A DNA stretch of 11,607 nt from CAUPWF01 sp964367905 (GTDB lineage Bacteria > Bacillota > Clostridia > Lachnospirales > Lachnospiraceae), in contig CAYIZP010000063.1 of NCBI GenBank assembly GCA_964367905.1, positions 1 to 11,607 on the forward strand, written 5' to 3'. A model generated the notes under the pieces. It was not told the DNA's origin. It ran no database searches and saw only the letters and a list, made by a program, of their open reading frames with translations. The position numbers were made by a program, and so were the translations under genes. Shown here in pieces: positions 7,449 to 11,607 of the stretch; within the stretch, counting starts at the first letter, position 1, and each line of letters begins with the position of its first letter.

Positions 7449-7498
7449 AAACACACCCGTGAATAAACTTTAATAAAAGTTAAAAATGAGGTGTGTTT
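7449..7498 (+). promoter_or_regulatory. Hairpin overlapping the ribosome binding site of the next gene
   Basis: AAACACACC (7449-7457) pairs perfectly with GGTGTGTTT (7490-7498), and an inner AACTTT/AAAGTT stem (7466-7471, 7476-7481) lies within. The 3' arm overlaps GAGGTG (7488-7493), the ribosome binding site for the ATG at 7503. There is only a short T run after the stem, so a switchable translation block fits better than a terminator, though both are possible. Confidence 0.5.
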
Positions 7499-7502
7499 GT
7501 CT

Positions 7503-8369
7503 ATGAAGCAATTAGTGTGTTATATCTATGAATATGAAAACAACAGACAAAAACGTAATGTTGGGTTTGTGAAATGTATGAGACAAGAAGGTAAGATGAT
7601 AGTGGAGATGCATGGAAAAGGAATGAATTGCGATGCGGGAAATGAATTAAAGATGTATCTCTTATCGGCGAAAGAAGACGGAAGTGAAATTGAAAAAGTG
7701 GGGCTCGTGGAAGGCCAGAACAGGGTGGTCAACTATCAAATGGAGATAGATGACGTTTCGGAAGACAAATTCAAAGAATACGATGGGGTTTACCTTTGCT
7801 CAAAACAGGACAACGTATATATCGCAGTGTGGTCAAAGAGAAAACCAGACTTGGGTAATGTCTGGGAGAAATCTGCGCAGGAGATATACGATGTGGGTAG
7901 TGAAGAAATTGCAACGGAAATTACTTTTGGAGAAGAAGATCTAGTAGATGTTACGGAAGAAGAGGAAGAACAAGAAGTAATCGAGGTGTTAAAAGAAGAA
8001 ATTGAAGAAGTGGTTGAATCAGGTGAACAAGTAGAAGAGGTGGATGCCATTGAATATGAGAAAATAGAGAGGCAGATGCTTTCGGTATTGCCACAGAGGG
8101 AGTGGAGACTTGCAAATAACAGTTTCTTATTACATGGATATTATAATTACAAGCATCTATTATTTATTCGAGAAAAGGGGAATCTATTTTTGGGTGTTCC
8201 AGGAGAATACCATTCAAAAGAAGCCGAGGCTGCAAAAGCATTTGGATTTCCTCAATTTCACAAGGCTCCATTGGATACGGTGAATTTAAGTGAGGGCGAA
8301 TATAGTCACAATGAAAACTTCGGGTATTGGTGCAGACCCGTAAGTCAGAGAAAAGGCACTGAAAGTTGA
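7503..8369 (+). CDS. Protein of unknown function with acidic linker (DUF6128-like)
   Basis: I take ATG 7503, giving 288 residues, because GAGGTG is nine bases upstream; a GTG at 7491 would lie inside that site. Residues 1-115 form a beta-rich-looking domain (MKQLVCYIYEYENN, VYIAVWSKRKP). Residues about 131-185 are Glu-rich. Residues about 200-282 form a C-terminal domain with FLLHGYYNYKHLLF, LGVPGEYHSKE and AAKAFGFPQF. This C-terminal pattern recurs in Lachnospiraceae proteins, and I recall it as DUF6128, but that name is from memory. There is no signal peptide or membrane helix, so it is probably cytosolic. Its stop overlaps the ribosome binding site of tadA. It shares the domain-acidic linker-domain plan with the HTH protein upstream of dgt, without clear sequence similarity outside the linkers. 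Confidence 0.75.
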   Translation: MKQLVCYIYEYENNRQKRNVGFVKCMRQEGKMIVEMHGKGMNCDAGNELKMYLLSAKEDGSEIEKVGLVEGQNRVVNYQMEIDDVSEDKFKEYDGVYLCSKQDNVYIAVWSKRKPDLGNVWEKSAQEIYDVGSEEIATEITFGEEDLVDVTEEEEEQEVIEVLKEEIEEVVESGEQVEEVDAIEYEKIERQMLSVLPQREWRLANNSFLLHGYYNYKHLLFIREKGNLFLGVPGEYHSKEAEAAKAFGFPQFHKAPLDTVNLSEGEYSHNENFGYWCRPVSQRKGTES

Positions 8370-8384
8370 GGGTGAATATTTGAT

Positions 8385-8840
8385 ATGACAAATGATGAAA
8401 AATTCATGAGAGAAGCACTGAAGCAGGCAAAGAAAGCATATGCCTTAGAGGAGGTTCCGATTGGGTGTGTTATAGTATATGAAGGAAAAATTATTGGACG
8501 AGGATATAACCGAAGGACAATTGACAAGAATGCACTGGCACATGCGGAATTAATGGCGATCAAAAAGGCGAATAAAAAAATAGGGGATTGGAGATTGGAT
8601 GATTGCACGATGTATGTTACCCTTGAGCCGTGCCAGATGTGTGCGGGTGCAATTGTTCAATCAAGAATCAAACGGGTAGTAATGGGGTGTGAAAATCCCA
8701 AGGCGGGATGTGCAGGGTCGATATTGGATCTTCTGGATGTGCCAGCATTCAATCATCAGGTGGAGAAAGAATTTGGAGTATGTGGAGATGAGTGTAGTGG
8801 AATGCTGAAAGACTTTTTTAAGGAACTGAGACGGAAGTGA
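8385..8840 (+). CDS. tadA: tRNA adenosine(34) deaminase TadA
   Basis: This 151-residue protein has the zinc deaminase signature: HAE (53-55, ligand H53 and catalytic E55) and PCQMC (82-86, ligands C83 and C86). It also has the TadA-specific IKRVVMGCENPKAG stretch (95-108), FNHQV (122-126) and the closing FFKELRRK. It converts A34 to inosine in the anticodon of tRNA-Arg(ACG), which is essential for decoding. GAGGGTG, overlapping the previous gene's stop, lies ten bases before the ATG. In many Firmicutes tadA precedes the SRP RNA gene and dnaX; neither is found here. Confidence 0.95.
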   Translation: MTNDEKFMREALKQAKKAYALEEVPIGCVIVYEGKIIGRGYNRRTIDKNALAHAELMAIKKANKKIGDWRLDDCTMYVTLEPCQMCAGAIVQSRIKRVVMGCENPKAGCAGSILDLLDVPAFNHQVEKEFGVCGDECSGMLKDFFKELRRK

Positions 8841-8879
8841 TTGGGGACGGGGGAAAACGACGTTTTCCCCCGTCCCCAA
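8841..8879 (+). repeat. REP-like perfect palindrome directly after tadA
   Basis: TTGGGGACGGGGGAAAAC (8841-8858) and its exact reverse complement (8862-8879) surround GAC, an 18-bp stem without mismatch. It begins at the base after the tadA stop codon. The termini TTGGGGACGG and CCGTCCCCAA resemble, from memory, short palindromic elements found in many bacterial genomes, often linked to REP-associated (Y1/IS200-like) transposases. No transposase is present here. No T run follows, so it is not a standard terminator. Confidence 0.7.
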
Positions 8880-8884
8880 CGAAG

Positions 8885-8911
8885 AGGGCGTGGTTATTTT
8901 GACCACGCCCT
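8885..8911 (+). terminator. GC-rich hairpin, possible terminator of the tadA unit
   Basis: AGGGCGTGGT (8885-8894) pairs perfectly with ACCACGCCCT (8902-8911) around TATTTTG. The following DNA (TTAATGACG, later GATTTCTT) is only moderately T-rich, so termination is plausible but not certain. It lies five bases after the REP-like palindrome and could belong to the same inserted unit. Confidence 0.5.
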
Positions 8912-8969
8912 TAATGACGTCCTCTGATTTCTTGCATATCATAATAGAAAGTCTTTTGGGAGGTTTGTG

Positions 8970-10019
8970 ATGAAACGTTTTTTTGCAGCAGCAAATACTT
9001 GTACAGGATTTGTAAGTTACTTTGAGAGTGTTTTTCGAAGAGAGGACTGGGAGAAAATTTATTTAATCAAAGGAGGATCAGGGGTCGGCAAGAGTACAGC
9101 GCTTAGAAAGATTGGCGAGTTTTTCTTTGAACAAGGGCGGGCGGTGGAAGAGATTCTCTGTTCCAGTGACCCGAATAGTTTGGATGGAATTAATATTCCG
9201 GAGTTAAGAATTACGTTTTTAGATGCAACGGCTCCTCATGCAATGGAGGCGACAATGCCAATAGCGCTGGAAGAAATTATTGATTTTGCACAGTTTTTGA
9301 ATGAGGAGAATCTAAAGAAAGAAAAAGAAGTGATTGGTGAATACTTGCAGAAGAAAAAACACTGCTATGCTTATTGCTATGATTACCTAAAGTGCGTGAA
9401 AGTGATTCGGGAGATAAATGAGAAGATATATCTTTTGTATATTAATTCGTCTGCAATTCAAAAGGCGGCAAAACAGATTGGTAGAAGTCTCTTAGAGGAA
9501 AGGCGAATAGCGCGGGAGTGTAGTGACAATAGAAAATTATTTGCAGAGGCTTTTAATGCTTCAGGGATTACAGATGTGGGAGTGGGGTTGCTAGATGGGC
9601 TAGATGTATATACTATCGAAGATAGTAATGAATATGCGAGTGATATTTTCATGAAAGAGATTTTGCAAATGGCAAATTCCAAGGGTTATAAGGCTGAAGT
9701 GTATTTGTCCGTATTTGATCCAAATAAGATTAAAGTGATCGTTATAGAAGAAAGAAGATTGGCATTTGCGACTCGACAAGAGAAAAATTCTAAAAAAATT
9801 GACACTGCAAACTGGATTGAAGATGGAATTGCAAGACATAAAAATGAATTAGAGCAAAATGAAATTCTAATAAGAACCATCTTAGAAAAGGCGAGGCAAT
9901 GGCTAATTCAGGCTAAGGATGAGCATGAAAAACTCGAGAAGATATATTCTGGAAACATGGATTTTGTGTCTCTTGATCAATATATTCTCGGGCTTTTGAA
10001 GCCTTATGAGGGGAGGTAA
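8970..10019 (+). CDS. P-loop ATPase of PRK06851-like type with degenerate second domain
   Basis: I start at ATG 8970 (349 residues), seven bases behind GGGAGG; a GTG at 8967 is the alternative. The first half has RFFAAANTCTGFVSYF (3-18), Walker A GGSGVGKST (35-43), CSSDPNSLDGINIPEL (64-79) and FLDATAPH (83-90). This resembles a Firmicutes ATPase family I recall as PRK06851, whose members have two such halves. The second half (188-270) repeats the layout (KLFAEAFNASGI, GYKAEVYLSVFDPNKI, LAFAT), but where the P-loop should be it reads IEDSNEYAS, without glycines or lysine. The end (EKIYSGNMDF, 324-332) is also family-like. Function unknown; nucleotide binding by the first half is likely. It is coupled to the permease gene behind it. 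Confidence 0.78.
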   Translation: MKRFFAAANTCTGFVSYFESVFRREDWEKIYLIKGGSGVGKSTALRKIGEFFFEQGRAVEEILCSSDPNSLDGINIPELRITFLDATAPHAMEATMPIALEEIIDFAQFLNEENLKKEKEVIGEYLQKKKHCYAYCYDYLKCVKVIREINEKIYLLYINSSAIQKAAKQIGRSLLEERRIARECSDNRKLFAEAFNASGITDVGVGLLDGLDVYTIEDSNEYASDIFMKEILQMANSKGYKAEVYLSVFDPNKIKVIVIEERRLAFATRQEKNSKKIDTANWIEDGIARHKNELEQNEILIRTILEKARQWLIQAKDEHEKLEKIYSGNMDFVSLDQYILGLLKPYEGR

Positions 10020-10021
10020 GT

Positions 10022-11377
10022 ATGGGGATTATTCATTATGTATATCTATTGTTTATTGTATTGGTGTTTGTGGCATTGATTTTGAAGAAAGAAATTGTAA
10101 TGCCGTGCTTTGTGGGAATTTTTACAATCGGATGCTTGGTTAGCGAAGGAATACTAGGGGGAGTATATGCGCTGTATAATGCATTGATTTTAGCTGGGAG
10201 TGAATTTTGGCCGATTATTCTCATTATATCATTGGTTGTGAGCATGAGTCGAAGTTTAACACATGTTGGAGCTGATCTTGCGATTGCATCCCCGATGAAA
10301 AGGTTTATGGTGAATAAAGAGATTACCTTTCTGGTGATTGGATTTATTATGCTTGCATGTTCTTTGGTTATATGGCCGAGTCCGGCAGTGGCGCTTGTTG
10401 GTGCAGTGATGCTTCCGTTGGCCTCTAAATTGGGTTTGAATCCGATATGGATTGCAGTGGCAATGAATATATTTGGTCATGGAATGGGATTGTCAGCGGA
10501 TTTCTTTATACAGGGAGCGCCGACAATTACGGCCAAAAGTGCTAATGTGGAGACAATTGAAGTGATTAAGGCGTCAGTTCCGATTTGGATTGTTATGAGT
10601 GCAGTAACATTAATTGTTGCATTTGTTATGATGCGAAGAGATGTTAGGCGAGATGCAAAGAAAGTGAAAGAGGTAGAGGTGTTTCATAGAGAACAACGGA
10701 TTTCTGTGAAGGCAAAGGTGCTAGCTTGCTTTACGATTGCAATATTTATAGTGGACTTATTTTTGTTAGTGAGCTTGAAACTAACAGGGGGGGATGCGAC
10801 TGCTCTAATAGGGGGGAGTGTTATTATTATAAGTATTGTATGTGTATTTGCGAGTTATAAGCCAAAAGAAGCTTTAGATGTATGTGTGGATAACTTGAAA
10901 GAGGGGTTTACGTTTGGAATCAAGGTGTTTGCGCCTGTTATTGTAATTGGTGGTTTCTTTTTTATTGGAAATGAAGAAATGGCTGCAAAGATATTCGGCG
11001 GTAGGGAAATAAGTATATTGAATGACATTAGTTATGCATTGTATTCGAAAGTGGGGCTAAATTCGGTAACTGCAATTTTGACACAGGCTACAGTTGCAAT
11101 CACAGCAGGGTTGGACGGTAGTGGATTTTCTGGTCTTCCGATTGTAGGCACATTGGCTTATAGTTTTGCTTCTAATATGGAAATCAATGTTGCGCAGCTA
11201 GCGGCTTTCGGGCAAATTGTTACAATATGGATAGGCGGAGGCACTGTGATACCGTGGGCTGTAGTGCCTGTGGCAGCAATATGTAAGGTGTCGCCAAATG
11301 AGTTGGCTAGACGGAATTTAGTGCCAGTTCTTGCTGGGCTTGGAGCAACCACAATTTACATGATTTTAACTCTGTAA
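10022..11377 (+). CDS. Polytopic membrane permease, substrate unknown
   Basis: This 451-residue protein has roughly 11-12 hydrophobic segments and a charged central cytosolic-looking loop (about 204-232, MRRDVRRDAKKVKEVEV). Two similarly placed non-helical motifs, one per half, look like substrate or re-entrant loops: GHGMGLSADFFIQGAPT (152-168) and TAGLDGSGFSGLPIVGT (361-377). This two-half plan resembles ion transporter superfamily carriers such as GntP, CitMHS or DcuC types, but I cannot name the family or substrate. GGGAGG overlaps the end of the ATPase gene and lies five bases before the ATG, so the two are translationally coupled. Codons for two Gly pairs form runs of seven and six G (10787-10793, 10811-10816). 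No terminator is seen between its stop and the rRNA promoters. Confidence 0.75.
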   Translation: MGIIHYVYLLFIVLVFVALILKKEIVMPCFVGIFTIGCLVSEGILGGVYALYNALILAGSEFWPIILIISLVVSMSRSLTHVGADLAIASPMKRFMVNKEITFLVIGFIMLACSLVIWPSPAVALVGAVMLPLASKLGLNPIWIAVAMNIFGHGMGLSADFFIQGAPTITAKSANVETIEVIKASVPIWIVMSAVTLIVAFVMMRRDVRRDAKKVKEVEVFHREQRISVKAKVLACFTIAIFIVDLFLLVSLKLTGGDATALIGGSVIIISIVCVFASYKPKEALDVCVDNLKEGFTFGIKVFAPVIVIGGFFFIGNEEMAAKIFGGREISILNDISYALYSKVGLNSVTAILTQATVAITAGLDGSGFSGLPIVGTLAYSFASNMEINVAQLAAFGQIVTIWIGGGTVIPWAVVPVAAICKVSPNELARRNLVPVLAGLGATTIYMILTL

Positions 11378-11406
11378 AAAAGATGTAAAAAAAATATAAA
11401 AAAGTG

Positions 11407-11435
11407 TTGACAAAGGTCGAGGGGTGTGATAATCT
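11407..11435 (+). promoter_or_regulatory. rRNA operon promoter P1
   Basis: TTGACA (11407-11412), 17 bases and TAATCT (11430-11435), preceded by an A-rich tract (11378-11404) that fits an UP element. Transcripts would start near 11442, with a GTTCC/GGAAC hairpin (11442-11456) at their 5' end. Confidence 0.75.
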
Positions 11436-11499
11436 ATAAAAGTTCCCAACAGGAACAAGCGAAACAAAAAAATAAATTTTAAAAAAATTTAAAAAAGAC

Positions 11500-11528
11500 T
11501 TGACAAAGAAAAACAGACATGTTATTAT
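11500..11528 (+). promoter_or_regulatory. rRNA operon promoter P2
   Basis: TTGACA (11500-11505), a 17-base spacer and TATTAT (11523-11528) with an extended TGT before it. This is the strongest promoter in the window, and it has long A/T tracts (11464-11496) directly upstream. Start expected near 11535. Confidence 0.88.
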
Positions 11529-11535
11529 AGTCAAG

Positions 11536-11607
11536 TTGCTACCGACAAGGAAGCACAAAACGAACATTGATAATTGAACAATAGACAACGAACCCTGAAA
11601 TTTCTTT
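11536..11607 (+). promoter_or_regulatory. Pre-16S rRNA leader (rRNA gene lies beyond the window)
   Basis: Behind P2 is a small stem-loop (TGCT, 11537-11540, with AGCA, 11552-11555, plus an inner CC/GG). ACATTGATAATTGAACAATAG (split about 11564-11584) and AACCCTGAAATTTC then follow, closely resembling the leaders that precede 16S rRNA genes in Lachnospiraceae. No mature 16S sequence is reached. That a 16S gene follows is inference from this leader and the tandem strong promoters. Confidence 0.75.

Noticed and set aside
6020..8840. Anti-phage defence island, because a dGTPase-like protein and a deaminase lie close together.
   Set aside because: The deaminase is a clear housekeeping TadA with tRNA-enzyme motifs, the hydrolase looks like ordinary Dgt, and there is no phage, toxin or mobility gene nearby.
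8932..8944. TTGCAT and CATAAT before the ATPase gene as a promoter.
   Set aside because: The two elements are nearly adjacent, far from the required 16-18 base spacing; no suitable -35 was found for CATAAT.
8841..8966. SRP RNA (ffs) gene, often found after tadA in Firmicutes.
   Set aside because: The gap holds two simple hairpins and no SRP helix 8 motif, and the next gene is not dnaX.

Overview
The window looks like chromosome from a low-GC Gram-positive anaerobe of the Clostridia, most likely Lachnospiraceae. The evidence is the AT-rich codon use, strong AGGAGG-type ribosome binding sites, an oxygen-sensitive radical-SAM sulfatase maturase, a FeoA/FeoB/Cys-rich-peptide ferrous iron operon, and a typical clostridial rRNA-operon leader at the right edge. 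The family assignment is inference. All genes lie on the + strand, pointing towards the presumed rRNA operon.

Layout. Bases 1-432 hold the C-terminal SPASM half of an anaerobic sulfatase-maturating enzyme, cut by the window edge. An ArgD-type aminotransferase (531-1745) follows. A consensus promoter then drives feoA, feoB and a 53-residue FeoB-associated Cys-rich membrane peptide, and this unit closes with a clear intrinsic terminator. Next is a shikimate kinase with its own promoter and an apparently structured leader.

A promoter in the 3' end of the kinase gene is followed by three tandem TTTACYRG repeats. It should drive a TTG-started HTH protein with a long glutamate-rich middle, tightly coupled to a dGTPase-like HD hydrolase. 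Behind a hairpin that covers a ribosome binding site come a second acidic protein of unknown function and tadA, the tRNA wobble adenosine deaminase. Directly after the tadA stop codon are a perfect 18-bp REP-like palindrome and a second GC-rich hairpin. A coupled pair follows: a P-loop ATPase with a visibly degenerate second domain, and a polytopic permease.

The last 230 bases carry two strong tandem promoters with A-rich upstream elements and a leader like those before 16S rRNA genes. The 16S gene itself would start just outside the window.

Most of this is housekeeping: iron uptake, chorismate and arginine biosynthesis, dNTP control, tRNA editing. The least explained parts are the two acidic-linker proteins flanking dgt, the operator-like triple repeat, the kinase leader, the RBS-covering hairpin, the REP-like palindrome, and the ATPase-permease pair. 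I found no CRISPR array, tRNA, transposase, phage gene or convincing new defence system.
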